From NCBI GenBank assembly GCA_026075535.2, contig AP026538.1, forward strand, positions 9,052,001-9,116,000: a stretch of 64,000 nt of DNA. Reading direction: 5' to 3'. How positions within the stretch are numbered: the first letter of the stretch is position 1; each line of letters opens with the position of its first letter. This stretch comes from Tricholoma matsutake (lineage: Eukaryota; Basidiomycota; Agaricomycetes; Agaricales; Tricholomataceae). Positions 1 to 12,319 of the stretch are shown in pieces. The position numbers and the translations under genes are program-made. Below the pieces are notes generated by a model. The model had not been told where the DNA came from, searched no databases, and was given only the letters and a program-made list of their open reading frames with translations.

Positions 1-321
1 ACCTTATAAACGATGTGGTGAGCCTACTATCAAATCTGGATAGGATAAGATAGTCAGAAAAGCGAACTAGGGGTGGGGAGGAGGAATACTTGCTGTATTA
101 GATCCGTGGCACAAAAGTGTTCGATTTCTTTGTTTTTCAGGTCTATAGATGAAGTAAATGAAAGGTATGTATGTACAGTGGGATGGGACTGAGATCCTGG
201 CTCACTAGGGCATGCTTTCCCCATCAACAGAGGTGAACTTTGCTCACCATGGGTCACACACCTTTCCTATTGTCCAAAACTCCTTCTGGGCAGTTAGGGT
301 AGTCCCTCACCCTAGATTTAT
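1..321. repeat. Left arm of a 321 bp inverted repeat
   Basis: This stretch is the reverse complement of 33,965-34,285 over its full 321 bases. I see about three differences, all transitions (for example cg versus ca near the outer end). Homology stops sharply after base 321. At the other side it reaches base 1, so the arm may continue outside the window. A 67-residue open frame is conserved in both arms, but nothing marks it as a gene. The arms enclose the host gene block, the Gypsy element and the Helitron. The origin (segmental duplication, two insertions of one repeat, or the ends of a large element) cannot be settled here. Confidence 0.85.
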
Positions 322-856
322 AGCCTACAAGTCAACCATATAGTCAATACTTCAGGCTACAAGATAGGACCTTCACCTATTCATCTAATCTCCTTGTTAC
401 TCAATGCCAGCTCATAGCACCCATTAGTGGCAGTATAGACAAACATACCAAGGTGCTGTAAGTAGAATTAACACCTTAGAATGGTCCATGAGTCTATACA
501 AGAGGGATGGAGAGTGAATGTATTGAGATAGGTTACACTCACTCACCAAAGGCCAACAGAGCTTCAGCTTCTCAATGTAGTATATGGAATAGTGCATAGT
601 AATATATATTATGAGGTTCCCTTGAGCTATAGTACATCCAGATACCAGGATAGGCCATGCCATGCACTAGAGAGGTAGGTTGTTGAACCAAGTGTTCCCA
701 AAAAGGCAATAACTCAAAGGTAGCTCAACAATGACACAATGTGCTATTAATCAGAGAGCCAGGGAAGAAAGAGGGGTGTTTGTTCCATAGAATGCAAAAT
801 GACAAAGGCAATCCATCAAGAACTGGAGGCAGGATGTTCAAGAGAGTGATAATGAA
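322..856. other. No gene seen
   Basis: About 535 bases of mixed composition between the inverted-repeat arm and the first DNA element. Short open frames occur but none has codon bias, motifs or splice structure that I can support. Confidence 0.6.
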
Positions 857-1727
857 TAGGGATCTGCATGGGTTTGGTGACCCGTGCGGGTTGATGGGTA
901 TGGGTACTCACGGGTACGGGTATAGGTCACAGCTAGGGTACCCGTGGACCCGCGCCCAACCCGCCGCCATAGGTGCAGCAGGATGTTGCTGCATATTTAC
1001 AAGTCACATCACCACATTGATTGTGGGACGTGGCCATACATTTACAAGTTGATTATTATACTATCATCTATCTACAGTAAGTACCACAAAGGGGGCAGAG
1101 CCCCAGGTGAGAGGTGACGAAGGAGTATACTATACCACTTATATATGTTCACTTTGTTGTGACATGTTTGTGTAAGTAAACGAGACGCGTTGACATGTCA
1201 CGGTATTGACGCATTGAACCTACCACTGCACTACCACAACCACCACCACCACCCTCCTCCTTGGCCTCTATGACAACATCATTTTTTTCTTCTATTCTTT
1301 TTTGTTTCATCTACTATCGATCAAAATTTTTATTCAGGATATTAAACTACATTCATAGAGATACCCACCTCCACGAGCAACTGCTCACGGGGTGGGAATG
1401 GGTGCCACTTCAAAATGGCAAGACAATGGCAACACCACCACCATGCCAAACAGAATGACAACAGAATGATGGGCCCGCAGGAGATGACTGAGGGGGAAAC
1501 AATGAGGAGGAGGCAAAGCAAGGGAAAAAAAGGCCCAAGGGTAAGTTTTTTTTTACTCCTGTTTCATTATTTTGATTCTACTGCTAACAATTTTTTTTGG
1601 TACTAACTGGGATACTACGACAACAATGACGACAGGACAATGAAGCTGACCAGCACCTGCCACCACCGTTGCGAGCCCCTGCTTGCAAGGTGGATCACAG
1701 GTGCTCAACAACACAGGGAGAGGACAG

Positions 1728-2153
1728 TATAAGGGCAACCTGAGCCTCTAGCAAAGGGAAATCCGAAGTTAAAATTATGCTACATAATACAGGGATTGGG
1801 GGCGCACCTAGCAAAGGGAAATCCAAAGAGAAAACTCTAAGGACCCCCTTGCTGATGCCCAGTATATGTGAAGACGACAAAAATCAAATATAACCTAAAA
1901 ATAGAAAAAGGCGGAGATAGGTGGATCAAGGCTGCCGAATGACATCATACCAAGGGGTATGTGTTGGAAGGGGTACTCCGCCTCTAAATATAAAAGTGTC
2001 AACATGTACAAACATGATAGCAAGGGAAAATTAGTAATAAAATCTGGAAAAATCATAGAAAATGAAGAATAGAAGGAAATGAGGTGGGGAAAAATATAGG
2101 ACAAACATAAAAAATAGGAAAAACACACAGGGCACCCCCCTAGTCCCCTTACA
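1728..2153 (-). repeat. 3' LTR of the Gypsy element
   Basis: In element orientation it begins TGTAAGGGGACTAGG and ends GGTTGCCCTTATA. It is aligned base for base with 7,349-7,774. I count about nine to ten differences, all transitions, mostly with this copy holding T or A where the other copy has C or G in a CpG. Confidence 0.92.
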
Positions 2154-2188
2154 TCACCCCCTCTCTAAGATGCATTGCCCCGATGCAT

Positions 2189-5100
2189 TCAAAATCGTAT
2201 ACGACCAAAGTCCATGACTTGAATGCGACGCGGTGCAGCAGTGTGCCGTCGGTGGAATTCCTTGATTAACCGAGGGGCGTTTACATCAGACTCTTCAACC
2301 CATGAGTTCTCCTCATACCCATAACCCTTCCAATGTACCAAATACTGGAGTTTTCCTCGACGCAAACGGCTGTCCAAGATTGACTCGACTTCATATTGGG
2401 GTTCTCCCTCGATCACTGTAGGTGGTGGTGGTGGGTGTGAATGGCGTCCCGGGAACGGATCTGGGGGAGCTGGAAGCAATTTGACGACATGGAAGACAGG
2501 ATGGAGTCTGGACATGGAGGCTGGGAGGCATAGACGATAGGCATGTGTTCCAACGCACTTGACAATGGGGAAAGGTCCCAAGAAGCGATGAGCGAGTTTC
2601 TTGGATGGACGTGTAGTGGAGATGTCACTGGAGTCAAGATAAACTCAATCACCAACCTTGTACTGAGGGGTTGGGGAGTGGCGTTGGTTGTAAAATCACG
2701 CCATGTCGTCCTTCGCCTTTGCTAAGGCTGCCCTTGCCTCCTCCAAGCTATCCCTCATGCGTTCTGTGAACTCATTCACTGTCTCGATGTGTGAGGGAGT
2801 TTGGCGAGGTTCAAATCCCATGCGTGGATGTCGTCCAGTGTCTAAGAGGAAAGGGGTCTGTTGAGTGGAAGCATGGACATGGTTGTTGTATCTGAACTCG
2901 GCCAAAGGAAGGAGATCATCCCAATTGTCCTGGCGTTCATTGACAAAGAGGTGGATGTACTGCTCCAGTTCCTGGTTGACTCGCTCTGTCTGGCCATCAG
3001 TTTGTGGGTGATAAGCGGTTGAAGCGAGGAGTTTGATCCCCAGGAGTCAGTACAGCTCACGAGTGAACTCTGCCATGAACTGAGGGCCACGATCCGAGAG
3101 GAAGGCACCAGGAAGTCCATGTAATTTCCACACGTGGTGGAGGTAGAGTCGAGCAGCACCTAGGGCACTGACAGTGGTGTGAGTGGGAATGAAGTGAGCG
3201 TGTTTTCCCACTGAGTCAACTGTGCACATCACCGCATCAAACCCATTTGACTCTGGCAATTCCACCACAAAGTCGACGCTGATGACATCCCAATGACTCT
3301 CTGGAACAGGAAGAGGGTGTAGCTCACCAATAGGCTTGCGATGAGGAACCTTGGTGCGTAAGCAAAGGTCACAAGTGCGACAATACTGACCAATGAGCCA
3401 TGACATTTGTGGCCACCAATAGTTCCGTGAGGTGAGCTCCAAGGTCTTCCAGCGTCCGGGGTGGCCAGCAATCTGTGAGTCATGGTGTTGGGATATGATG
3501 CACCAGCGAAGGTCTGGGTCATTGGGAACATAGATGCGATCCCTGAAATACAACAAGTCCTCCTTTTCAGCCCACTCTGCCGCACGTAAGGAAAGGGTCG
3601 ATCCCTTCCTCAGTTCTTTAACAGCTTGGGCGACAACATGCTCATGTAAACCGCTACGGTTTGCATGACGAATGTCACGTAGGATGTCCTGCTCCTCGCC
3701 CTGGGGTGCGATGCCTTCCAGTGCCCAAATGGTGAACAGGTCTGGCTGCAACAGCACAATGTTTTGGTTGTCACCACTGCCATCCCCATGGTCTGCACGT
3801 CGGGATAGGGCATCAGTCTTCCCCATGCTGCGACCCAGACGGTGGTGTAAGGAGAAGTCAAATCTAGATAGATACAGGGACCAACAAGCTTGATGACGGT
3901 TCAATTTCTTGGCCATCATGAAGTACTCGAGGTTCTTGTGATCCATCCAAATTTCCACCTTGTGTTGGGCACCCTCGAGGAAGTGTCGCCACTCCTCAAG
4001 CGCACGCATTATCGCCAACATCTCCTTGTCATGGATCTCATAGTTTCTCTCTACAGCACTAAGGCTTTTGGAGTAGAATGCAACAGGATGCCACTTCTGG
4101 TCCTCCAGAGACTGCTGAGACAACACGGCGCCCGTCGCAAAGTCAGAACTGTCGGCTTCTACACGAAAAGGACGTGAATCGTCAGCAAAGGTAAGGATCG
4201 GAGCGGAAGTGACCATCTCCTTAAGCTTTTCGAACACCTCCTGTTGTGCATTATCCCACCTCCATGCCTCCTTTCCTGTCAAGTCGAACAGCGGTCGTGC
4301 ATGATGTGAGAAATCCTTGATAAAATGCCAATAAAAATTGATGAAGCCCAGGAAAGACTGCACCTCCTTCTTGTTCGTGGGCGTCGGCCAAGCTGTGACC
4401 CCGTTTACCTTGATAGGATCCATCTCCACTTGACCCTCCAAGATAATCAGGCTGAGGTACTCGATCTTGGTCCTTTCGAACTCGCATTTGTCCTGACGAA
4501 GGTAGAGTTTGTACCGTCGAAGTTGCTCTAGGACGAGGCGTGTGATGCGACGGTGCTCTTCAACCGTGCGAGTGAAGATGAGGATGTCATCGAGATAGAT
4601 GCAGACAACGCCTTCGAGGATGAGGTCATGGAAGATGTCGTTCATCATGGTCTGAAAGGTGGCAGGGCTATTAGTAAGGCCAAAGAACATGACAAGCAGT
4701 TCAAAAAGACCACGGTTGGTACGAAAGGCTGCCTTCCACTCATCTCCCTCCTTTATCCTCACATTATTATAGCCCCAATGGACATCGAGCTTGGTGAAGT
4801 ATTGGGCTCCACAGAGCTGGTTTACAAGTTTGGAGATGAGGGGTAGTGGGTAGCAATTTTTGACCGTGATGTTGTTGAGCCTTCTGTAGTCTTGAACCGG
4901 TCGAAGTGAGCCATCCTTCTTCTTGACAAAGAAAAAGGGAGAGGCCATGGGTGACTTCGATGGTCAAATACGTCCAGAGGCCAGGTGCTCGTCGATGAAC
5001 TGGTCAAGCTGCCGTTGTTCTTCTGGAGAGAGAGGATAGACCTTGCAGGATGAAGGGGTTGCGCTGGGGGTGAGTTCGATCGCGTGATCCCATGGCTTAC

Positions 5101-6067
5101 GCGCAGGAAGAGAGTCAAATGACTCCTTGGAGAACACGCCTTCAAACTCATGGAGATGAGGGAGTAAGGAGTTAGTAGAGGATTTAGCAGCGTTGTTTTT
5201 GTGGAAGGCCTTGGCAAGGCGTTGGGATATGTTCAATGTGGCACACACCTCATGCGATGAGCGAATTGCAGTGTAGAAGATCTGATCACCCTCCTCCACT
5301 TCCTCTGGGTCCTCATCATCATCATCCGAGTCCGGCATTAGATCAGGAACCCCTTCCAATTCCACTTCAGGTATAGGCAGGGGTCCAGCACAACACTTCT
5401 GAGTTTGTCGTATTGCTGCCTTCTGTCCATGACATTCTTGCCTGGCTTCTGTGAAACACGTCCGACAGCGGGATGGACATCGGCTCATGGTAACCTCCCC
5501 GGTGCGCCAGTCGACCTCTGGGTTATGGTCTCGAAGCCATGGATATCCCAAAATCACCTTTTGCTTTCCTAATTGAGTGACAGCAAAAAGGGCACGCTCA
5601 CTATGATCTTTGTAACGGAGAACCAGGTCTGCAACCTCTCGGATGGCACCAGCTTCATTTGGGGATCCATCCACATTATATACAGGTATTGGACGTGAGA
5701 GTGAGCGAGTATTTAGACGATGTTGTTGTACCAGATGGGAATCGATGAAGAGACCAGTCGCACCAGAGTCCAGGAGCACAGAGACACCGAGTATCTGTCC
5801 AGTGTCAGTCGTCTGCAGTTCAATGGCTAGGTTTAAGGAATGTGCAGAGGGAGTGGATGCCACAATATACTTGCGTGGTAGTTTATGCTCCCATGATTTA
5901 ATTTTGGGACGTGGAGTAGAAGGAGAGATGGGGAGAGCAGGTACGTCTTTAGCCAACTTCGAAGGGTCAGAGAGGGGAGCAGTCACAGAAATGGATTCAT
6001 TCTCCAGGGATTCAACTGACAAGACTTCAAAGCAGTTATGGACAGGCAGTGAGGGCGTACGATTCAC
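2189..6067 (-). pseudogene. pol: Gypsy pol polyprotein with in-frame TGA stops
   Basis: A single reading frame runs from 6,067 to 2,189 but is interrupted by TGA at 4,964-4,966, 3,047-3,049, 2,696-2,698 and 2,645-2,647. No frame change is needed. The retroviral-type protease has DSGAT near residue 100. The reverse transcriptase follows the first stop and keeps YLDD near residues 491-494. RNase H, an HHCC integrase zinc site and the integrase Asp-Asp-Glu core follow, with the stop at 3,047 inside the integrase core. The last piece (2,581-2,189) is a chromodomain with conserved aromatic residues, thought to direct integration to marked chromatin. The frame overlaps the end of gag at 6,064-6,067, so expression would need frameshifting. 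Every stop occupies a position where family members usually have Arg, fitting CGA to TGA decay. The element cannot make full-length Pol. Confidence 0.9.
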
Positions 6068-7197
6068 TCGCTGCGAATAGGAAAATCCTGCTCCTCTACA
6101 ACTTCCAACTTAATCTCCTCTGCAACTTGATCCTTCGCTTCCTCAACATCTACAAGCGCCAACAAATCTTGCAGGAGTTCGTCTCGTCCCTCGGGGGTGA
6201 GCATGCGGATATCCTGACAATGGGGACACGCTCCAGCCCTGTGTCCAGGCTCCCCACAATGGTAGCAGAGATCCAACTTACGTGCACGGCTGCGGGCTGC
6301 ATCAACATCCATTGGTACTGGGACATTGACGGCTGGTGTGGGAGTTTGATGAACAGGAATGGGGTTAGGGTGGGGGAGGCTTCGATTGAAGGTGTAGGGT
6401 GTATGAGTGGTAGTTGGAGCACGGAATGCAGCATTAAACGCCGCATTTGTGAGTCAGTTCTCATCACAGAGTGAAGCAGCTTCATACCAAGCAAGGATAT
6501 CATCGTCCGCTGGGCGCCCTTCCAACATCTGTGCAATCTGGTCCTGAATTTCTCGGTTGAGCCCCCGTCGGAACTTCACCACCACTGGTAACCCACTCCC
6601 ATATCCTGCCATGTCCACCAAATCCTTGAACTCATCGATATAGTCGTCCACGGATCGACGTCCCTGGTGGTAAGCGGATGACTCAAGTCGTGTCACTGCT
6701 CGGTGGCGTTCATTGAGGGGGCAGAAGTGGCATATGAACTCAGCTCGAAAGTCACCCCAAGTGGAGAAAGGTAGAGAACCAAGTTCTTTAGTTTGACGTA
6801 GGATACGGTCCACATAGAGATAGGCGCGTTCAGATTTCATGTATGTGAAGGCCCAATAAATTTTTGCAGCCTCATCGACAAATTGATGCAACTGGAGACT
6901 AATGTATAACTCACAGGAATTAAGGAATGCACGTCCCTGCGCACGTGCACCATTAAATTTGGCGGGGGGGGACGGTTTGATCTGGGCACGTTCCTTAGTG
7001 GACGCGTTTGGCAAAACGTTGTTGTTGGGTGCGCTTGGAGTCGTAAAGGGGGAACTATTGGTCGTAGGGTTAGCCTGGAGGGTCCTAACGAAGTTTTCAA
7101 TCGTAGATTTAAGCAAGTCGATTTGCGCGCGCATTCCGGAAACGTCGCTTTCAAGCACGTCGAAGCATTCTGATGCGTCCATGTCGCTAGGGAGCAC
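6064..7197 (-). pseudogene. gag: Gypsy gag with one in-frame TGA
   Basis: The capsid-type region (7,197-6,457, about 247 codons) and a CCHC zinc knuckle of the form CX2CX4HX4C (6,312-6,064) are in the same frame. They are separated only by TGA at 6,454-6,456. The knuckle normally binds RNA in the Gag particle. The N-terminus (start at 7,197) follows the 5' LTR by about 150 bases. The stop is again readable as a former CGA. Confidence 0.88.
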
Positions 7198-7348
7198 GTT
7201 TGGCGAAAATGGCGGCGTAATAAAGGCGAGAGTATCTGGAACGGTGTGTAGGGACTCTGTGGAGCTTTGGGAAGCGTCGTCCAGTCCGTACCTGCCTATC
7301 TTGGGCAGCGCGTTCGCGATTTTCGGGCCTTAGGGGAAAGTTTTCTAC

Positions 7349-7774
7349 TATAAGGGCAACCTGAGCCTCTAGCAAAGGGAAATCCGAAGTTAAAATTATG
7401 CTACATAATACAGGGATTGGGGGCGCACCTAGCAAAGGGAAATCCGAAGAGAAAACTCTAAGGACCCCCTTGCTGATGCCCAGTATATGTGAAGACGACA
7501 AAAATCAAATATAACCTAAAAATAGAAAAAGGCGGAGATAGGCAGATCAAGGCTGCCGAATGACATCATACCAAGGGGTATGTGTCGGAAGGGGTACTCC
7601 GCCTCTAAATACAAAAGTGTCAACATGTACAAACATGATAGCAAGGGAAAATTAGTAATAAAATCCGGAAAAATCATGGAAAATGAAGAATAGAAGGAAA
7701 TGAGGTGGGGAAAAATATAGGATGAACATAAAAAATAGGAAAAACACACAGGGCACCCCCCTAGTCCCCTTACA
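7349..7774 (-). repeat. 5' LTR of the Gypsy element
   Basis: 426 bp, same length as the left LTR and roughly 98 percent identical by eye. Being the upstream LTR on the minus strand, it should hold the promoter. I cannot assign a TATA box or start site. Confidence 0.92.
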
Positions 7775-8114
7775 GACAGGGGACATGCGTCTCCTGGACA
7801 GTTTCTTTTTTTCTTTTTCTTTTTCTTTTTCTTTGTTTCTCTGGGCCGCGATCCACCCCATGCCTACGAGCGCCTGCTCATAGGGTGGTTTGATAAGTGT
7901 AGTTAAGTATATAATTAAATATATGTATTTTTGTTACCTAGACCCCTGACAAAACCCATACCCGCCATGACCCGTAGCTCATGACCCGCAGGTTGCGGGT
8001 AGGGGTAGACATGGGTATGGGTACGGGTATGCTCAAAAGTACCCATGGGTTACCTGTGCCATTGCCTACATTAATAATGAATAGTGTGATCCATCAGGAA
8101 AATCTGACGCTGAC

Positions 8115-8300
8115 TTATTATGCTTAATGCTTCTTAAAGTCAAAATTAAGCAGAATTAAGCAGAATTAAGCAGAATTAAGCAAATGGCTGTTAAGGAGAT
8201 CTTGCTTAGAATAAGTAGGGTCATTTCCTGAATTAAGCAAAATTCGCTTAATTTATCCTTATATTGCTGCTTAAACTGCTTTTCTGCAAGTATCAGCTCT
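8115..8300. repeat. TTAAGC motif island
   Basis: An AT-rich island in which agaattaagc is repeated about four times in tandem (about 8,146-8,182), with further copies in both orientations to 8,285. It resembles the motif arrays at the ends of the non-autonomous DNA elements in this window but uses another motif. I could not define termini or a target duplication. Confidence 0.5.
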
Positions 8301-9539
8301 CAGGGGGCTGCCTAGCCATGTCAATAAGGAAATTAAGAAGACATTTAAGGAGACATTTGAATCATAAAAAATATATATTTGGCTATTGAAATAGAGTATA
8401 CTACATACATACATCATCACCGCTAACTAACCCTCCTCATGCAAGATGCGAGGGGGGTGGGCATACAATATAGATAAAAAAATGATGCAAATCCTGTCGT
8501 CAGTGCATTGTGGTGGCCCCTGCTGTCTCTGTCCTGCTCTCCTCACGTTGTCCCTGTCCCCGGCCTTGTTAAAGAGTTGATAAGTTGAATGAAAAAAAAA
8601 GAAGTGAACATGGAAAAAAATTACCTGGGGCTCAAACAACGATAGATGTCGTTTGTGCCCCTCATCACCCTTCCCCCACTGCCTGCACCTATTTGCATCC
8701 CTGTTGTCCATTGTTGGCATCCTCATTGTGGGCACTAGCCCTCCTGGTCATTGTCGTTGCTGGTCCTTGCTACCTCCCGGCTGCCCCCCCACAGAAGTGG
8801 TGGGGGGGGCAGGTGGGGCCGGTAGTTGTTGTCATAGTCAAAATCACAGGTTTGTACCTAAAAATATTTGTTAACAAGAAAATGAAATGGGAAAAGAACA
8901 GAAAAGATACCTATAGCCCAAGAGACGTCAATGATGTCACTTGGGGCCCTTTTTCTTTCTCCCTCATTGTCGTCTCCCCGTCTTCTCCATCTGTCCAGGC
9001 TGCTCCCCATTTCCACCCCATGAGCACTTGCTTTCAGCATTGGTTGGGGGTGCTGTGGTGGTTGTGGTGGCATGGTTTTGCTGTTCCTGTCTTCTCATCA
9101 TTGTTTGTCAGGCATGGGTGCTTCTTTTTTTCATTGTTGTTATAATACTGTTAGAACCTATAAATTATTATATGTTAGTTGAAGCCCAAAAAAAAAAAGC
9201 AGGAAAAAGAAAACATTGTCTGTGCCTGTTTTGTGTGCAATGCGGCCCATTTCCGTCATTTGCTGGCGAGGTGGCAGCTATGGGTGCATTGGGTGTGGAT
9301 GTTACGAGTCCGAGGTACAAGGACTTGTTCTTTTAACGTGAACATCCAGCAATCCAAAGTGAAAATTTAAGTGAGGCAGCTCCTCAGCAAAAATCGGAGT
9401 TTATAATTCTGGTGGAAGATGGGCTTACATTTTGAAGTCAGCCTACTACATATTTCAAACCCAGCGGATTTTACTGACATGCAGATTTTGAACCAAAAGG
9501 TAATCGTCACATTCAGTCACATCACTATACAACATCGCC
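8301..9539. other. No gene; two imperfect hairpins
   Basis: Low-complexity sequence with long C- and T-rich runs. It carries two imperfect dyads, 8,627-8,661 (ggggctcaaac type) and 8,916-8,948 (gcccaagagacgtc type), related to the GGCCCAAGAGAC hairpin at 49,097-49,130. A weak copy of the GCGAGCA dyad lies near 9,020. Open frames here are by-products of the biased composition. It is probably an old non-autonomous element whose ends I could not define. Confidence 0.45.
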
Positions 9540-10241
9540 AACTTCAAGTTCAACACCCACAATGCCACCATGACTTATGACACCTATCTCAGACTTGGTA
9601 CCAGGTAAGCCTAAGGTCTCGACTTGGTCCATATGAGACAGCAATTAAGTTTTGACTTTGTTTTAGTGATAATGTTTGGAGCCAAACGTTCTCTGCATAC
9701 GGCATCATGATGGTGCCATCTCGACACATCAAGATGATGAGGACAACTTGACTCCTACCAGGTAAGTTTGAGGTTTTGCCTCTGCCCACATATGATATAA
9801 CCAACAAAGATCTTATTAGGTCAGTCTCAACACTTCAAGATGGCGGGGACCATCTGATTCCTGGGAGAATTGCCAGCAAATTGACAATATAGATTTTGGG
9901 TGTGTGGGGTCTTGTTAGATGGGTAAGTCCTCCACATGGGCATATAGGGATGATGCCAGAGGCATTGTCTGTTGTTTACTAACAATGTTCTTTACAGGAC
10001 CTTGTTTGACGTTGTTCTGGCACTGAACAGTCACCTTAATGCTGTAACAACACTCTACACCCAGCCCCGGCACTCCACTCTGTGTGACCATCAAGTGCCC
10101 TTGCTCGCAAGTGGATGGGAGGATGATGACCACCGGGAATGGGAATGGAATAATAGAGATGGGCTACGATGGATGACCAGGATGGTGGACAACAAAACAA
10201 TGACCATGGTGCTTGCAGCTGCGGCAGCGCAACATGGATGA
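9540..10241 (+). pseudogene. Gene remnant with splice-site-like duplications
   Basis: Three blocks show exon/intron texture on the plus strand: ccag|gtaagcc near 9,605, ccag|gtaagtt near 9,760 and gatgg|gtaagtc near 9,920, with acceptors tttag near 9,667, attag near 9,820 and acag near 9,998. The exon parts around 9,713-9,760 and 9,828-9,870 are diverged copies of each other. Frames are broken by stops, so no intact product can be given and I do not recognise a family. It may be an eroded tandem-exon gene. Confidence 0.3.
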
Positions 10242-10921
10242 CATCACAACATCAGCATGGATGACCCAGCACCCAAACCCAGCGCGAAGGCACAACTGCA
10301 TCTCCTTTACAATTTCATTTGATATGGCTATACTACACTTAGTTGGTCTCTTACAGCTACTTTGATTCTGTTATTTATCAATAGCCAGTTTGACTTTGTT
10401 ATAATAGTTTCAAATTGGTTACCACATGCTGTCGGTCCTCCTATCCAAATTCCTTGAAGTAAGCATGAAAGTCTTCTAAAAGTGATGTAATTGACACCTA
10501 TGTTGGCAATTGCCGTTCCGCACGGGCTGTATTGGTCCCTGTTTGTTTTGGCCACCTTCTTTCCTGCCATAACACTCAAAGCAATTCCAAGTACTTACCA
10601 GTAGTTTTATGGCTTAAGGTTGCATGATTCTGGTGTCCCTATATATCCTGGACATTCAAGAAATACCTGTGTTTGAATTGAGCAGTAGTAACTTGTGGGT
10701 TAAAATCCTTCTGTTTGTCTTGTCGAGCGGGTAATATGTAACTTCACTAAACAAGAACACCAATTAATGCCGACTAACCAGTAACTAAGACATGAACATC
10801 ATTGCTGGTAACTAACAAGTCTATCTGCCTGCTATGTCATCATTGATCCTGGCTGCCAAAAATAGTACCCTCAAATACGACAGGATAGGTGAGATTAATG
10901 TAACAAGACAGGAGGGAATTT
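10242..10921. other. No gene seen
   Basis: About 680 bases with no supported coding frame, repeat or RNA gene. Confidence 0.5.
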
Positions 10922-12319
10922 TCATTGCTCATTCTGTTGTACGTCCAATTCCATCCTACTTAACTTTGTTCTAGCTTTGCCTTCCTGTTCATCTTGGTAA
11001 CCTGTTCGTCTTTTCAGTGACGCAACTGGGGCCAGTTGGACTTGGCACAAAGCGCAAGCTGCTGTTGCTTTCTTGGGGTAGTTTAGTGCAGTTTGTGTCG
11101 TGAATGTAACATTGCTTACATGTGTATAATTTCCATCTAGGAGGGTTAGATCTCGAAGAATTACCATCATTTTGAAAGTTCTGCCTCTCAAAGGTACTGC
11201 GAGAAATGATAATTTTGCTTTGACGATGTCCCCGACCTGGAACCGTGTGGGAGAAGTGGGTATGTACCTGTTATATAATTTGTGAGCATTTCTTACGCCG
11301 TTTGTTCCAGCGCTTACTTGTAATGTGATTAACAGCTCGTTCCCAATATCTAACCTTGTTGTCCTCGCCATGAAAATACTGGCCTTGGGCAAGTTCAGCA
11401 AGCTTTCCATCGGGTTCCACTTCACGACCAAGTTCCAAGGCAGGATTGGTCGGAGCCTCCATTCTAGCCATGAAAAGCCTGTTGGATGCACTTACAGATC
11501 AATAGTCTTCATAGTTGTCCAGAACCCAGGCTTGTAACTTCGTGGGGGGGACACACCAAGTGAAGACCGCATAGATGCTTGATAAGTTGTCCGCTGCTGC
11601 CAGAAAGGATGGGGTTTGTAATCCTGTCATTGATACAGACTGTTTGAGAAATCTAACGCGAGCTTTTCACAGGCTGATGCATAGTTAGCATATGTGTTGT
11701 GGATATAGCTTGATGCATACCTTTCTTTCACAAAGGGGGGTATGTCCTTTTGCCAGATGATACCCTGGACACTCAAAATTGCTTCTTCCAGGGTTTCGTC
11801 TTCTTGTTTGAATGCCAGCCACCATTGCTGAGGATTAGTTTCCTCCACTGTGCCATAGTGAGACAACCAATCAGGATCCTGTAAGTGTTATACATTAGGT
11901 TGTAGATACACTGGGGAATGCTGAACTGGCCTTCGTAAGTTCAGATAATTGGGGACCGGCATGAGCATTAGCTACAGGCACTCATTTGATTTAGCGTTAG
12001 GAATTATCTTTGTTCAAGCTACCAGCAGCCTTGCTATCGTAGTGGATATCCATAATTTGGTGCTAGGAAAATATGTCGCTGAAGTTCGGTGGTGGTGGGG
12101 TAATTTTCATGTTCTTCCCACAATCCTTGAATTTTAGTGGGTTACACCCGCAAGCCAAAACTTTGTTATGTCACAGGAACATGTTGATGCAGCGTAATTA
12201 TCTGGATCTTCCCATGATTGTTGTACTTCAGGTTGCTGATCCTCGCTCATTTGGGTTAGATCTACCCGCCAAAGTTTGTTTGGCAGCAGGAAGTAGCTGT
12301 CTTGCGATAACATCCGCAA
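10922..12319 (-). CDS. Uncharacterised multi-exon gene, 'VGDIV' family
   Basis: Coding texture is visible in three blocks: 12,319-12,134, 11,866-11,627 and 11,471-10,922. The best supported junction is a 50 bp intron at 11,317-11,268 (minus-strand donor gtaagc, acceptor acag). It joins an exon ending RYWERAVNHIT to one starting RYIPTSPTRFQVGDIV. The segment after it (VGDIVKAKLSFLAVPL, then FKM, then LTLLDG) matches a short conserved block I associate with an expanded, functionally unknown agaricomycete protein family. A degenerate copy of the block occurs at 55,640-55,745. No catalytic motif, signal peptide or membrane segment is evident. Exon borders upstream of 11.5 kb are uncertain and the true start may lie beyond 12,319. 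Confidence 0.5.

Larger units (their letters stand above)
1728..7774 (-). mobile_element. Full-length Gypsy LTR retrotransposon (chromodomain type)
   Basis: Two 426 bp LTRs flank gag and pol on the minus strand, total 6,047 bp. The element is bounded by a perfect 5 bp duplication GACAG (1,723-1,727 and 7,775-7,779). Domain order is Gag with CCHC knuckle, protease, reverse transcriptase, RNase H, integrase and a C-terminal chromodomain, the order of chromoviruses. A purine-rich tract on the minus strand (about 2,154-2,166, agagagggggtga) adjoins the 3' LTR. I see no obvious TGG-type tRNA primer site next to the 5' LTR, so priming is unresolved. It sits inside the non-autonomous DNA element 857-8,073 and is younger than it. 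Confidence 0.93.
857..8073. mobile_element. Non-autonomous DNA element split by a Gypsy insertion
   Basis: The left end reads TAGGGATCTGCATGGGT and is followed to about 960 by an array of GGGTACGGGT/ACCCGT motifs in both orientations. The matching array lies at about 7,930-8,068 and ends in a related inverted terminus (gccatt then gccta). The direct repeat ATAATGAA occurs directly left of the left end (849-856) and at 8,074-8,081, a few bases past the right terminus, which fits an 8 bp target duplication. Without the Gypsy insertion the element is about 1.17 kb. Its interior (1,370-1,727) is clearly homologous to 48,940-49,325. It has no credible coding gene. The 8 bp duplication and TAG terminus point to hAT, but KDZ transposons can also give 8 bp duplications. 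Confidence 0.65.

Noticed and set aside
54..257. 67-residue frame conserved in both inverted-repeat arms (also 34,029-34,232)
   Set aside because: Conservation follows from the near-identity of the DNA repeat. There is no separate sign of selection on the protein.
741..1052. 103-residue frame
   Set aside because: Spans the GGGTACCCG motif array at an element end; Gly/Tyr-rich translation of repeats.
2645..6456. TGA stops as recoded or readthrough codons
   Set aside because: TGA is scattered over Gag, protease-RT, integrase and linker in elements that also show catalytic and LTR decay at CpG. Readthrough of five stops in one element is not credible.
7300..7348. tRNA primer-binding site next to the Gypsy 5' LTR
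   Set aside because: The sequence after the LTR does not begin with the usual TGG complement of a tRNA 3' end. Self-priming is possible but cannot be shown here.
8146..8182. Possible CRISPR-like or centromeric tandem
   Set aside because: Only about four copies of a 10-11 bp unit without spacers; fits a motif island like those at element ends.
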